From NCBI RefSeq assembly GCF_002086455.1, contig NZ_MVHC01000002.1, positions 307,888-371,887 of the forward strand: a stretch of 64,000 bases of DNA, read 5' to 3'. The notes below the pieces were generated by a model, which saw only the letters and a list, made by a program, of their open reading frames with translations, was not told the DNA's origin and made no database searches. This stretch comes from Mycolicibacter algericus DSM 45454. Lineage in GTDB: Bacteria; Actinomycetota; Actinomycetes; Mycobacteriales; Mycobacteriaceae. A program made the translations under genes and the position numbers. Position 1 is the stretch's first letter. The number at the start of each line of letters is the position of its first letter. Below, in pieces: positions 18,160 to 29,902 of this stretch.

Positions 18160-21100
18160 GACGCCGATCCCCGGCCGCTGGCCCGGGTCATGCTGCGGAG
18201 CTGCCGCGCGGCCACCGACAATGCGGCCAGATCCCGCTGGTCGGATTGGTCGATCTGGGTCAACGTGCGCCGCGCCCGTTCCACCCGTGACCCGTTGGTC
18301 GATTCCCATTCGGTGATTTTCTGCATCCCGTCCTCGTCCGGTTCGCCGACCGCCAGCACGTCCAAGCACAGCGACCGCACCGAATTGTAGATGTCGTCAC
18401 GGATCGCCAACCGCGCCAAGGCATGCCAGCGGTCAGTCCGCGGTAACTGCGCCACCGCGGTCAGCAGTCCGTCGGTGCCGAGCCGGTCCATCAGCGCGAA
18501 GTAGGTGTCGGCGACCTCGGCGGGGTCGCGCTCGGTGATGTCGGCGACATCGATGACGTCGAGCAGGCTGTAGCGGTACAGACCCATGGCGACGAGGGCG
18601 GCAAGATCCTCGGGCACGCCCAGATCACGGAACTCACCGGTGTGCTTGGCGACGATGGCGGCGTCGGCGCCGCGCAGCCATTCCGACATCCGCGGCGTCA
18701 ACTGCCCGACCTGCTCGGCGAACCGGTTGATCTCGGCCCCCACCGCCAGCGGTTGCGGACGGTAGTTGAGCAGCCAGCGCCCGGCGCGGTCGATGAGCCG
18801 ACGCAGATCCAGCGTCATCCGGTCGCAGACCGCCACCGGAAGTCCGTCCTGCTCGCCGGCCGCCCGGATCCGGCGCCACAGCTCGCCCACCCCGAAGATC
18901 GCGTCGGTCGCCACGTAGGCACGTACCGCGTCGGTCAGCTCGACACCCACGTCCTCGGTGATCCGGAAGGCGTAAGTGATGCCGGCGGTGTCCACCACGT
19001 CGTTGATCAGCATGGTGGTCACGATCTCGCGGCGCAGCTGATGCGAGCGGATCTCGGGTGCGAACCGCTGCTGCAGCACGAGCGGGAAGTACTGCGGCAA
19101 CCGCGCCGCGAACACGTCCTGGTCCGGCATGTCGGTTGCCAGCACCGCCGCCTTGAGGGTCAACTTGACGTGCGCCATCAGCGTGGCCAGCTCCGGTGAC
19201 GCCAGGCCCAGCCCGGCTTCGGAGCGCCGGGCGATCTCCTTCTCCGACGGCAGCGCCTCCAGCTCGCGGTTCAGACCGCGGTCGGCCACCAGATGCCGGA
19301 TCTGGTCGGCATGCACCGGCAGCAGGCTGGCCGCATTGGCCCGGCTGGTGCCCATCAGGTCGTTCTGTGCGGTGTTGTCGGCCAGCACCAGCGCACTGAC
19401 TTCCTCGGTCATCGACGCCAGCAGCTGCGGCCTGTCGACGGGGTCGAGCTTGCCGAGCGTGACCAGCGAGTCGATCAGAATCTTGATGTTGACCTCGTGG
19501 TCGGAGCAGTCGACACCGGCCGAGTTGTCCAGCGCGTCGGTGTTGATCCGGCCGCCGGCCAGGTCGAACTCGACGCGGCCCAGCGGTGTGACACCGAGGT
19601 TCCCGCCTTCGCCGATCACCTTGGCGCGCACCTGGTTTCCGTTCACGCGGACCAGATCGTTGGCGCGATCGCCGACGTCGCTGTCGGATTCGGCCTCGGC
19701 CTTGATGTAGGTTCCGATGCCGCCGTTGAACAACAGGTCCACCGGCGCGCACAAGATCGCCCGGATCAGCGCGGGCGGGTTCAGTTCGGTGACTCCCTCG
19801 TCCAGGCCCAGCACCGCTCGCACCTGCGGGCTGATCGGCACCGATTTCAGCTCGCGCGGATAGACGCCGCCGCCGGCACTGATCAGCGCCTTGTCGTAGT
19901 CGTCCCAACTGGATCGGGGCAAGTCGAACAGCCGCTGCCGCTCGGCGAAGGACCGGGCCGCATCCGGGTCCGGGTCCAAGAAGATGTGCCGGTGGTCGAA
20001 CGCGGCCAGCAACCGGATGTGTTCGCTGCGCAGCATTCCGTTGCCGAACACGTCGCCGCTCATGTCCCCGATGCCGACGACGGTGAAGTCCTGGGTCTGG
20101 GTGTCGACCCCCATCTCGCGGAAGTGCCGCTTGACCGATTCCCAGGCGCCCTTGGCGGTGATGCCCATTTCCTTGTGGTCGTAGCCGACCGATCCACCGG
20201 AGGCGAACGCATCGCCGAGCCAGTAGCCGTAGGACTGCGCGACCTCGTTGGCGATGTCGGAGAAACTGGCGGTGCCCTTGTCGGCGGCGACCACCAGGTA
20301 AGCGTCGTCGCCGTCGCGACGCACCACCTCCGGGGGCGCGCTGACGGCGTGGGTGACGTGGTCGACGTTGTCGGTGACGTCGAGCATGCCCGAGATCAGC
20401 AGCCTGTAGCAGGCAATGCCCTCCTGGCGGGTGGCATCACGGTCGGCGCCGGGGTCGCCGGTGGGCATCGGGGGGCGTTTGACCACGAATCCGCCCTTGG
20501 CGCCGACCGGGACGATGACGGCGTTCTTGACCTCTTGGGCCTTGACCAGTCCGAGGATCTCGGTGCGATAGTCCTCACGGCGGTCCGACCAGCGCAGCCC
20601 ACCGCGAGAGACGAACCCGAATCGCAGGTGCACCCCTTCGACGCGGGGAGAGTAGACAAAGATCTCGAATTTGGGCCGCGGTAGCGGCAATTCGTCGATC
20701 AATTGGGCGTCCAGTTTGAGCGCCAAGACATTTTGGGCGCGAGCCGAGTCGGCGCGTGTCACGAAGTAGTTGGTGCGCAAGGTGGCCTGGATCAGCGAAG
20801 CGAACGCGCGCAGCACCCGGTCGGTGTCCAGGCTGACCACGGCGTCGATATCGGCTGCCACCTCGGCGGCCGCCGCCTGCGCATCGCGGCTGCGAGACGA
20901 TCGGGACGGGTCGAACAACGCCTCGAACAACGCCACCAACGCCCGCGCGGTGCCGGGGCGCTCATTGAGCACCGAGGCGATGTGGCTCTCGCTATAGGGA
21001 AAACGCGCCTGGCGCAGGTATTTGGCGTAGCCGCGCAGCACCACCACCTGCTGCCAGGCCAGGCCGGCCCGTAGCACCAACTCGTTGAACCGGTCGACCT

Positions 21101-23018
21101 CGACACGGCCCTCCCAGATCGCGGTGACCCCGTCGGCGAAGCGTCGCTGGGCGGCGTCGCGTTCGGCGCCGGTTGCCGGAATCTCAATGCTGGGGTGCGG
21201 CGACAGCTTGAACTTGTAGATCCACACGGTCAGACCGTCGGTGCGGGTGACGGTGAACGGCCGCTCCTCGAGCACCACCACACCCATGGACTGCAGCATC
21301 GGCAGCAGCTGACTCAACGAGGCACCACGCCCGCCGAGGAACCACGTCAACGGGACCGCGTCGCCCGTGCCGTAATCGGAGACCACCAATCGGACCGAGC
21401 CGTCGGCCACCGCCTCGATGATCGCGATGTCCGCGACGGCTTCGGCCGGTGTCACGGCCTGCTTGTAAGTCTCGGTGAACGCCGCCGCGTAGTGCTGCGC
21501 CTGCTGCTCCACCGGGGTTCCGCCCGCCGCGCCGACCATCCGGTCCGCCCAGGTGCGGCTGGCCTCGGTCAACCGCGCCTGGATCCGTACTCGGTTGGCC
21601 TCGGAGGTGTCGACGGTGCGCGCCTTCGGGTCATCGGGCAGCCGGACCATGAAATGGATCAGCGCCCAGGGGGCTTCGCTAACCCGGGCGCTGTACTCCA
21701 CGCCGACGCCACCGAACTCGGCGGCCAGGATCTCCTCCATCTGCAGCCGAACCGGGGTGGTATAGCGGTCACGCGGCAGGTACACCAGGCACGACACGAA
21801 GCGCCCGGTCCGGTCGCCCCGCAGGAACAGCAACGCGCCGCGCCGCGAGCCCAGATTGGCAACGGCCATCGCCATATTCAGCAGCTGCTCGGAGCTGATC
21901 GCGAAAAGCTCTGAGCGCGGGACGGTTTGGATGATGTCGAGCAGCAACTGGCCCGGGTGACCCGGCTCGCTCTCCGAGAGCGCCAGTGCGTGGCGCACGG
22001 TCCGGGAGATGACCGGGATCTTGAAGACATCAGCGTTCATGGCGCCGGCGGTGAACAGCCCGACGAAACGGTGCGCGACGATGTCCGCACCGGTGTTCTC
22101 CCGGATCACCACCACGTAGGTGTGTGAGCCGAAACGCATGTAGCTGGGCACGGTGGCCTGTGCCAGGGTCAGCAGATCATCACCGGTGAGCATGGGCCGC
22201 ACCGACTTCCGCGTCTGCAGCACGCCCAGCCGGTCGGCGTCGTCCACCAGCACCTGCCCGTCACGGACGACGCCGCGTTGGTAGCCGAGCAGCACGAAGT
22301 GCCCGTCGGCCAGCCAGCGCAGCAGCGCGGCGACATCGTCGCGGTCCGGCGCGGTGTAGTGCCCCTGCGCGTTGGTTTCGACGTCCCCGGCCAGGGTGTA
22401 GAGCGCATCGTGCATCGCCTGCGAGTCCGCGGCGACCTGGCGGACGTCGGCCATCACGTGGGGCAGCAGCTGTTCGGCCTCGGCCAGCGCTTCGCGGCTG
22501 ACCGACGGTGAGAGCTGAACATGAATCCAGGTCTCGCCGGCCGAACCGTCTGCCGACTTGTCGCCGTCCGAGGGTTTCGGTGCGACCCAGCGCAGTTCAC
22601 CGTCGGCGTCGCGGCCCACGGTGAACACCGGCGTCATGATGCCGGTGTAGGCCACCCCCAGCCGGTGAAGCAGCACCGCTACGGAATCCACCAACATGCC
22701 GGCATGCCCGGTGACCGCTTGCAGGGCCGGGCCGAAACCGGCCGCGTCGTCGGCGGCGTAGACGCCGACCCGGGTTTCACCGGCAGGCCGGTGTTGCGCC
22801 AGCCGGGCGTGGGCCGCCAGCAACGACGGTGTCACGACAGCCGCTGCCCGGCCGGCCGAATCCTCACCGGACCGGTCGTCGCCGGTCAGCGCATCGCTGT
22901 GTGGGCCCCGGTAGGTGGCGACATAGGCGCCCACGACCCAGTCGGGGATGTCGTGTGGCTGAGCGGGATCGGGAAACGTCGTCCATGCGGCTGTCCGCCG
23001 CTCGGTGGATTCCGTCAT
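18156..23018 (-). CDS. gdh: NAD-specific glutamate dehydrogenase, large (L_180) class
   Basis: This 1620-residue enzyme oxidises glutamate to 2-oxoglutarate and ammonium with NAD. The long N-terminal ACT-containing region is followed by the catalytic domain near residue 810 ([18 protein letters not shown], then [15 protein letters not shown] with the substrate Lys), a Rossmann region around [16 protein letters not shown], and a helical C-terminal domain. AGGAGG lies 7 nt before ATG 23018, making it preferable to the in-frame GTG six bases upstream. It is the largest gene of the window and matches Rv2476c (1624 residues). In mycobacteria its activity is controlled by GarA. Confidence 0.96.
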   Translation of the reverse strand: MTESTERRTAAWTTFPDPAQPHDIPDWVVGAYVATYRGPHSDALTGDDRSGEDSAGRAAAVVTPSLLAAHARLAQHRPAGETRVGVYAADDAAGFGPALQAVTGHAGMLVDSVAVLLHRLGVAYTGIMTPVFTVGRDADGELRWVAPKPSDGDKSADGSAGETWIHVQLSPSVSREALAEAEQLLPHVMADVRQVAADSQAMHDALYTLAGDVETNAQGHYTAPDRDDVAALLRWLADGHFVLLGYQRGVVRDGQVLVDDADRLGVLQTRKSVRPMLTGDDLLTLAQATVPSYMRFGSHTYVVVIRENTGADIVAHRFVGLFTAGAMNADVFKIPVISRTVRHALALSESEPGHPGQLLLDIIQTVPRSELFAISSEQLLNMAMAVANLGSRRGALLFLRGDRTGRFVSCLVYLPRDRYTTPVRLQMEEILAAEFGGVGVEYSARVSEAPWALIHFMVRLPDDPKARTVDTSEANRVRIQARLTEASRTWADRMVGAAGGTPVEQQAQHYAAAFTETYKQAVTPAEAVADIAIIEAVADGSVRLVVSDYGTGDAVPLTWFLGGRGASLSQLLPMLQSMGVVVLEERPFTVTRTDGLTVWIYKFKLSPHPSIEIPATGAERDAAQRRFADGVTAIWEGRVEVDRFNELVLRAGLAWQQVVVLRGYAKYLRQARFPYSESHIASVLNERPGTARALVALFEALFDPSRSSRSRDAQAAAAEVAADIDAVVSLDTDRVLRAFASLIQATLRTNYFVTRADSARAQNVLALKLDAQLIDELPLPRPKFEIFVYSPRVEGVHLRFGFVSRGGLRWSDRREDYRTEILGLVKAQEVKNAVIVPVGAKGGFVVKRPPMPTGDPGADRDATRQEGIACYRLLISGMLDVTDNVDHVTHAVSAPPEVVRRDGDDAYLVVAADKGTASFSDIANEVAQSYGYWLGDAFASGGSVGYDHKEMGITAKGAWESVKRHFREMGVDTQTQDFTVVGIGDMSGDVFGNGMLRSEHIRLLAAFDHRHIFLDPDPDAARSFAERQRLFDLPRSSWDDYDKALISAGGGVYPRELKSVPISPQVRAVLGLDEGVTELNPPALIRAILCAPVDLLFNGGIGTYIKAEAESDSDVGDRANDLVRVNGNQVRAKVIGEGGNLGVTPLGRVEFDLAGGRINTDALDNSAGVDCSDHEVNIKILIDSLVTLGKLDPVDRPQLLASMTEEVSALVLADNTAQNDLMGTSRANAASLLPVHADQIRHLVADRGLNRELEALPSEKEIARRSEAGLGLASPELATLMAHVKLTLKAAVLATDMPDQDVFAARLPQYFPLVLQQRFAPEIRSHQLRREIVTTMLINDVVDTAGITYAFRITEDVGVELTDAVRAYVATDAIFGVGELWRRIRAAGEQDGLPVAVCDRMTLDLRRLIDRAGRWLLNYRPQPLAVGAEINRFAEQVGQLTPRMSEWLRGADAAIVAKHTGEFRDLGVPEDLAALVAMGLYRYSLLDVIDVADITERDPAEVADTYFALMDRLGTDGLLTAVAQLPRTDRWHALARLAIRDDIYNSVRSLCLDVLAVGEPDEDGMQKITEWESTNGSRVERARRTLTQIDQSDQRDLAALSVAARQLRSMTRASGRGSAS

Positions 23019-23072
23019 CCCCACCCCTCCTGAGCACGTGTCAGCTCCGGCAGCGCCGCTACCGGCCTCACA

Positions 23073-24749
<1,677 letters not shown>

Positions 24750-24831
24750 ACCGCGGTGTCGCCTCCTGGTCTCGCGAATTTGCTCGCGGCCCATCCTAGG
24801 GGGTCGAGCCAGCGCGGCCGTCGGGCGCTGG

Positions 24832-25296
24832 TCAGGCGGTCAGCGCCATCCCATCGTCGGCGTCGGCTTCGTCGGCGCCGGCGTCGGGACCCCCGGCTTC
24901 CTCGGGTGCGGCGGCAGCCGGCGGATTGTCGGGCCCGGCGGCGATGATCTTCTCCACGCGGGCCGCGCATCGCGCCAGATTCGGGCCGACCGCGGTCGCG
25001 CGCAGCTCCACCGATGAGCGGCGGTTGCCGTCCTTGTCGTCGTATTCGCTGGTGAAGACGTCTCCGACCACGATCACCGGCAATCCCTTGCTCAGCGAGG
25101 CACCCACCCCGGTGACCAGCCGGTCCCAGCAGGTGACCGTCATGAACAGCGAGTTTCCGGGCTCCCAGTTGCCGTCGGCGGTGCGTTTGCGCGAGTTGCT
25201 GGCCACCCGGAACTTGATCAGCTCGTGCTCCCCCACCCGTCGGCGGATCGGGTCGGTCACGACGTTGCCGATGATGGTCAGAGGTGTTTCGTACAT
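24832..25296 (-). CDS. ssbB: Second single-stranded DNA-binding protein, SsbB type
   Basis: A 154-residue OB-fold protein resembling the mycobacterial SSB paralogue Rv2478c, not the replicative SSB encoded near rpsF. The OB domain covers about 1-115 (YETPLTIIGNVVTDPI, LIKFRVASNSRKRT, NSLFMTVTCWDRL). The C-terminus is a Pro/Ala/Asp-rich acidic tail ending GMALTA, without the DIPF tip that recruits replication partners in SsbA. AAGGAAAA precedes the ATG. Such paralogues are induced in DNA damage or starvation in mycobacteria. Confidence 0.9.
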   Translation of the reverse strand: MYETPLTIIGNVVTDPIRRRVGEHELIKFRVASNSRKRTADGNWEPGNSLFMTVTCWDRLVTGVGASLSKGLPVIVVGDVFTSEYDDKDGNRRSSVELRATAVGPNLARCAARVEKIIAAGPDNPPAAAAPEEAGGPDAGADEADADDGMALTA

Positions 25297-25451
25297 GGCA
25301 GGTTTTCCTTCCTGGTTGCGGCGGACGTGATCAGCCCGCCGGGTGCTGCACCCATTGAGCCCGCAGCACCCGACAACCAGGGCGGGCCGACCGTGGCTGT
25401 CACGGCCGGCTGTGGAAGGGATACGAACTGGGGATAAGCCCGACAGCGGTG

Positions 25452-26324
25452 CTACACCCGCGGCTTGCCGACGTTCACCGGCGCATTCCAATTCGAGAAG
25501 GTGATCACAACGGACTCATCGGCACCGGACGCCAGCTTGAGCGCAACCAGGTGATGATCACCGGTCTCCTGGATCCAGACCGTGCACGACGTCCGTTTGG
25601 TGGCCTGCAACTGCGGCACGATCTTCTTCGCCGCGCGGGCCGACACCTGGCCGCTGATCCGCACGGTGTGCACTTCGTCAGTGCCGAGATCGATCGTCTC
25701 GCGGCCCTCGACCTCCGGGTCGATGAACTCGGTCAGCATCTCGGCGAGTCCGGTATCCGGGCTCAGGATCGACGCCACGTCGTAGAAGTTCGCGGCAGGC
25801 CCGTAGTCGATCCACCGGCCATCATCTTGCGACACGTAGAGGTCGCCCCCGAACACCACGAACTCCACGTAAGCCGGAGCCCCCCGGTACCTGATCTTGG
25901 CGTAGCCCTTCGCCGCCTCGGCGGGCTGCCGGGTCACGTCGCCGTCGAGCGCGGTGATCGCCATGTTCTCGATACTGCTGCTCGCCGACAGACTCAGGTG
26001 CGCGCTGTCGACTGCTGCGGTGGTGACGCTGGACTCCTTGAGAATCGCCGCGGCGGTCGGCAGTGGCTCGCTGGCCTTTTTCGAGGACGTGGGCGACGGC
26101 TTCGAGGACGTGGCCGATTCCGTGGGCGATTCCGCAGCCGACGGTTCGGGGGCCGACGAGGTCGTCGGCGCGGAGGTCGGCGCGGTGGTCGACGGGACTG
26201 TCGAGGTGACAGCAGACGACGAAACCGACGGCGCGGTTGGAGGGGTGGACGAGCAACCGGCGACCAGGGCAGCGGCGGCACTCGCAACAGTCAGTACGGC
26301 GGGAAGCCTGCGCATGCCCGCCAT
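25452..26324 (-). CDS. LppX/LprAFG-family lipoprotein
   Basis: A predicted envelope lipoprotein of 290 residues. Residues 1-25 form a lipoprotein signal with lipobox LVAGC. A Ser/Thr/Pro-rich linker of about 70 residues follows (many TSAPTTSSAPEPS-like runs), then a single LppX_LprAFG domain (SSVTTAAVDSAHLSLS, GDLYVSQDDGRWIDYG, TCTVW replaced here by SCTVWIQETGDHHLV). Family members bind lipids in a hydrophobic pocket and move them to the outer envelope. Either ATG 26324 or 26315 may start. It is divergent from an MHS transporter and absent from this place in M. tuberculosis. Confidence 0.88.
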   Translation of the reverse strand: MAGMRRLPAVLTVASAAAALVAGCSSTPPTAPSVSSSAVTSTVPSTTAPTSAPTTSSAPEPSAAESPTESATSSKPSPTSSKKASEPLPTAAAILKESSVTTAAVDSAHLSLSASSSIENMAITALDGDVTRQPAEAAKGYAKIRYRGAPAYVEFVVFGGDLYVSQDDGRWIDYGPAANFYDVASILSPDTGLAEMLTEFIDPEVEGRETIDLGTDEVHTVRISGQVSARAAKKIVPQLQATKRTSCTVWIQETGDHHLVALKLASGADESVVITFSNWNAPVNVGKPRV

Positions 26325-26400
26325 GCTAGGTGCCCGCGAACCGGCGGACCCGGCAGGGGGCACCGTGCGGCGATGAAACCGTTGGTATACCTTGCTTGCG

Positions 26401-27837
26401 GTGGATACCAAAGGCCAGTCCGGCAGCGGTGCACACACCGACCGCAGCACATGGGCACGCGACGAAATCCGGGTCTCGGACCCGAAAGCCATGCAACGCT
26501 CGATTGCCGGCACTGCTGTCGGCAACTTCATGGAGTGGTACGACTTCGGCATCTACGGCTTCCTCGCCACCACACTCGCGCAGGTCTTCTACCCCGGCGA
26601 CAGCTCCAGCGCGGTAGGCCTGATCGCCACATTCGGCACCTTGGCGGCGGCTTTCGCGGTGCGGCCGTTCGGCGGGATATTCTTCGGCGCACTCGGTGAC
26701 CGCATCGGCCGCAAGAAGGTCCTGATCATGACCGTCTCGCTGATGGCGATCGGCACCACGATCACGGGACTGCTGCCGTCCTACGAGGCGATCGGGATCT
26801 GGGCTCCGATCCTGCTGATCATCACCAAGCTGATGCAGGGCTTCTCCACCGGCGGCGAGTACGTCGGCGCGATGACTTATGTCAGCGAACACGCCCCGGA
26901 CCGCAGCCGCGGTGCGCTGACCGGATATCTGCCGTTGGGCACCCTGGGCGGCTACATCACCGGTGCCGGCGTGGTCACGCTGATCCAATCCCAGCTGCCG
27001 GTGTCCGACATGCTGCACTGGGGCTGGCGAGTCCCCTTCCTGCTGGGGGTGCCGCTGGCCATCGTCACGCTGTACATGCGGCTGCGCATCGATGAATCAC
27101 CGGCCTTTGAAGAGCTGGGGCAGGCCGGTGAGGACAACTCGGCGGCCGGCGAAACCGGGTGGCAGCAGTTCCGGCAGACCGTCGTGGGACAGCGCCGAGG
27201 ACTGCTGATCTGCATGGGCCTGGTGCTGGCGGAGAACGTCACCAACTACATGCTCACCGGATACCTGCCGACGTACTTCAAACAGGTCGGCGGTATCAGC
27301 GGCAGCCGCGGGCTGACGATGATCGTGGTGGCCTTGGTGATGATGTTGATCGTCGTGATGCCACTGGCCAGATTGTCCGACCGCATCGGCCGCAAGCCGC
27401 TGCTGTGGACCGGCAGCAGCCTACTGATCTTCGGCTCCGTGCCGGCGTTCCTGCTGATCCGCCACGGCGGAAACTATCCGACGCGGCTGCTCGGTGTGTT
27501 GCTCATCGGGCTGATGCTGGTGTGCTTCAACAGCACCACACCGTCGACGCTGCCCGCGTTGTTCCCCACCCAGGTGCGCTTTTTCGCGGTGGCCATCGGA
27601 TTCAACATCTCGGTCTCGTTGTTCGGTGGTACCACTCCGCTGGTCGCCGAGACGCTGGTCTCGGGAACCGGCAACGTGATGTTGCCGGCCTTCATCCTGA
27701 TGGCCGCGGGCGTCGTGGGCGCGATCACGCTGTGGTTCACGCCCGAGACGGCCGGGAAGGTACTGCCGGGCTCGGGCCCGTCGGTGGCAACCGAGCAGGA
27801 AGCCGACGCCATCGCCCGGACCGGATTGCGCGAATAG
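26401..27837 (+). CDS. MHS-family major facilitator, proton-coupled metabolite symporter
   Basis: A 12-helix transporter of the metabolite:H+ symporter branch of the MFS, which imports carboxylates, osmolytes or similar solutes. Diagnostic stretches are GTAVGNFMEWYDFGIYGF in helix 1, FGALGDRIGRKKVL between helices 2 and 3, and MQGFSTGGEYVGAMTYVSEHAP in helix 4. It resembles the KgtP/ProP group, but the substrate is not readable. The start is uncertain: a TTG at 26392, GTG at 26401 or ATG at 26491 are in frame. It is divergent from the lipoprotein gene and ends 2 nt before the convergent CopD-CtaG gene. Confidence 0.9.
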   Translation: MDTKGQSGSGAHTDRSTWARDEIRVSDPKAMQRSIAGTAVGNFMEWYDFGIYGFLATTLAQVFYPGDSSSAVGLIATFGTLAAAFAVRPFGGIFFGALGDRIGRKKVLIMTVSLMAIGTTITGLLPSYEAIGIWAPILLIITKLMQGFSTGGEYVGAMTYVSEHAPDRSRGALTGYLPLGTLGGYITGAGVVTLIQSQLPVSDMLHWGWRVPFLLGVPLAIVTLYMRLRIDESPAFEELGQAGEDNSAAGETGWQQFRQTVVGQRRGLLICMGLVLAENVTNYMLTGYLPTYFKQVGGISGSRGLTMIVVALVMMLIVVMPLARLSDRIGRKPLLWTGSSLLIFGSVPAFLLIRHGGNYPTRLLGVLLIGLMLVCFNSTTPSTLPALFPTQVRFFAVAIGFNISVSLFGGTTPLVAETLVSGTGNVMLPAFILMAAGVVGAITLWFTPETAGKVLPGSGPSVATEQEADAIARTGLRE

Positions 27838-27839
27838 CG

Positions 27840-29849
27840 TCAGTGCCGCCCGAGGGCGTCGCGGCGAGCCACCTCGGCCAGCATCGCGTTGTAGGCGGCC
27901 AGCTCGGCGTCGTCGTCCCGGTCGGCGGACCGGTCCGTCCGTTTCGCGGTCCGGCTATCACTGCGATGCCACTGCACCAAGAGCGCGATCATCACCATCA
28001 CCAGCGGCAATTCACCTGCAGCCCAAGTGATTCCCCCACCCAGGTGCTGATCTCCGGCCAGGTCGGTGTGCCAGGGTAACCCCAGGCTGGCGTAGAACCA
28101 CTCACCCAACACCTTGTGCATGCCCATCAGCAGCACCCCGAAGAAGCCGTGCATCGGCAGCGAAGCGAACACCACCGCCAGTCTGGCCAGCGGTGAAATC
28201 GGCCGCGGTGTGGGATCCACCCCGATCACGACCCAGTAGAAGAGGTAGCCGCTGAGCATGAAGTGCACGTTCATCGCGACGTGCCCCGCGTGGCTGCCGA
28301 CGATCGAGTCGAAGATGGTGGAAAAGTACAGCCCGTAGAAGCCGGCGACGAAGATCACCGCCGCGATGATCGGGTTGGTGAGGAATCGCGAGACCCGGCT
28401 GTGCAGTGCCGCCAACAACCATTCCCGCATCCCGGGCGGTTCGCCGCGCCCGGCAGCCGGCAACGCCCGCAGCGCCAACGTGGTCGGCCCGCCCAGCACC
28501 AGCAGGATCGGCACCAGCATCGACAACAGCATGTGCACGACCATGTGCATGCTGAACATCGCCGGCATGTAGCGCCCGGTTCCCGACGAGGTGGCGACGA
28601 GCAGCGTCGCACAGCCCAGCAGCCAAGCCGTGGTGCGGCCCGCCGGCCAGGCGTCGCCGCGGCGTCGCAGGCGCAGCACCCCGGCCAGGTAGACGGCCGC
28701 CAGCACCACCGCGGCGGTGCCGAAGATCACGTCGAACCGCCAGTCGAACAGGATCCGCGCCACGGTGGGCGGGCCGGCGAAGTCGTAGCCGATCTTCACC
28801 ATCGGCACCGACGGATTCAGTACCGGCGGTGGCGGCGGTGGGGTGCGCCCCAGTCCGACCGCGATCCCGAAGGTCGCCGCGAGGATGCCGGCCTCGACCA
28901 GGGCCAGCCGGATCAGCGCAGCGCTCGACGGTGGGTCCGTCTGCAGCGCCGCGACCCCACTGCGCCGCTGCTGCCAGCCCAGCACACCGAGCAGGCACAG
29001 CGCGACGAATTTGGCCAGCACCAGTCGGCCGTACTCGCTGGTCAGTAAATCCGACGGGGCGACGCGCACCAGGGCATTGAGCACCCCGGACAATCCCATG
29101 GCCACAAAGCACCACAGCGCCACCGCGGAGAACCGCCGAGCCGCCAGACCGGCGTGTTCACCGCCGCGCAGCGCGTGTACCAACAGCGCGAACAGGCCGC
29201 CGGCCCACAACCCAGCGGCGACCAGGTGGATCAGCAGGCTGTTGGTGGCCAGGTCGTGGGAGCCGCCGGCCGCCGAGTGCCCGGTCAGACCCAGCGGGAC
29301 GAGGGTGAACAGCGAACCCGCCAGCAGCACCGGCGTCCAGGACCAGCGCAGCACCGACAGGCTGACCAAGGTCACCGCCGCGGCGAGGGCTGCCGTCCAT
29401 CGCCACGCGGACGCGGTGTTGATCATCCCGGTCAGCGACCAGGTGGTGGCCGGATTCAGGAACTCCGACAGCGGGTGTCCGGAGACATCGGAGATGGTCA
29501 GCGGGACCAGCAGCGCCGCGCACACCGCCCAGATCCCCGACGCCACGGCGCCCAGCCGCAGGGCGCGGTAGCCGGCGACGTCGAGCACACCGCTGGATTG
29601 TGGCGGCACCAGGAACGCGGCGAGCAGAAACGAGCCGACCGCCAAGACCGCGGCGATCTCGCCGACCGCCCGCACGAACGGCAGGCCCAGGGTGGTCACC
29701 GGACCCGGATCGGGCAGGCCGGTCACGGTCAGGGCATCGGCCAAGGACAGCGCGGCGATCGCGGCGGCGGTACCGCCGGCCAGGATCGCCACCCCGGCCA
29801 GCACCGGCACGAACTTGGCCGAGCGGGCGCGGGCCGCAGCAGAGGTCAT
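27840..29849 (-). CDS. CopD-CtaG fusion membrane protein, Rv0102 type
   Basis: A 669-residue polytopic membrane protein joining a CopD copper-resistance domain (about 1-320) with a CtaG cytochrome-oxidase-assembly domain (about 350-640). Visible landmarks are TGHSAAGGSHDLATNSLLIHLVAAGLW in pieces consistent with CopD, and in the CtaG half FSMHMVVHMLLSMLVPILLV, HFMLSGYLFYW and LPMHGFFGVLLMG with conserved histidines. The family handles copper for the membrane and oxidases. The C-terminal 40 residues are hydrophilic. M. tuberculosis carries this type at Rv0102, so its placement here is a difference. It lies 53 nt after plsB2's stop region only in genome order; plsB2 reads in the same direction toward lower coordinates. 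Confidence 0.9.
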   Translation of the reverse strand: MTSAAARARSAKFVPVLAGVAILAGGTAAAIAALSLADALTVTGLPDPGPVTTLGLPFVRAVGEIAAVLAVGSFLLAAFLVPPQSSGVLDVAGYRALRLGAVASGIWAVCAALLVPLTISDVSGHPLSEFLNPATTWSLTGMINTASAWRWTAALAAAVTLVSLSVLRWSWTPVLLAGSLFTLVPLGLTGHSAAGGSHDLATNSLLIHLVAAGLWAGGLFALLVHALRGGEHAGLAARRFSAVALWCFVAMGLSGVLNALVRVAPSDLLTSEYGRLVLAKFVALCLLGVLGWQQRRSGVAALQTDPPSSAALIRLALVEAGILAATFGIAVGLGRTPPPPPPVLNPSVPMVKIGYDFAGPPTVARILFDWRFDVIFGTAAVVLAAVYLAGVLRLRRRGDAWPAGRTTAWLLGCATLLVATSSGTGRYMPAMFSMHMVVHMLLSMLVPILLVLGGPTTLALRALPAAGRGEPPGMREWLLAALHSRVSRFLTNPIIAAVIFVAGFYGLYFSTIFDSIVGSHAGHVAMNVHFMLSGYLFYWVVIGVDPTPRPISPLARLAVVFASLPMHGFFGVLLMGMHKVLGEWFYASLGLPWHTDLAGDQHLGGGITWAAGELPLVMVMIALLVQWHRSDSRTAKRTDRSADRDDDAELAAYNAMLAEVARRDALGRH

Positions 29850-29902
29850 GGTCCCAGCGTATGGTGCGCTCCCGAAACTCCGCGTAGCGAGGCGCCGCGG
29901 CG

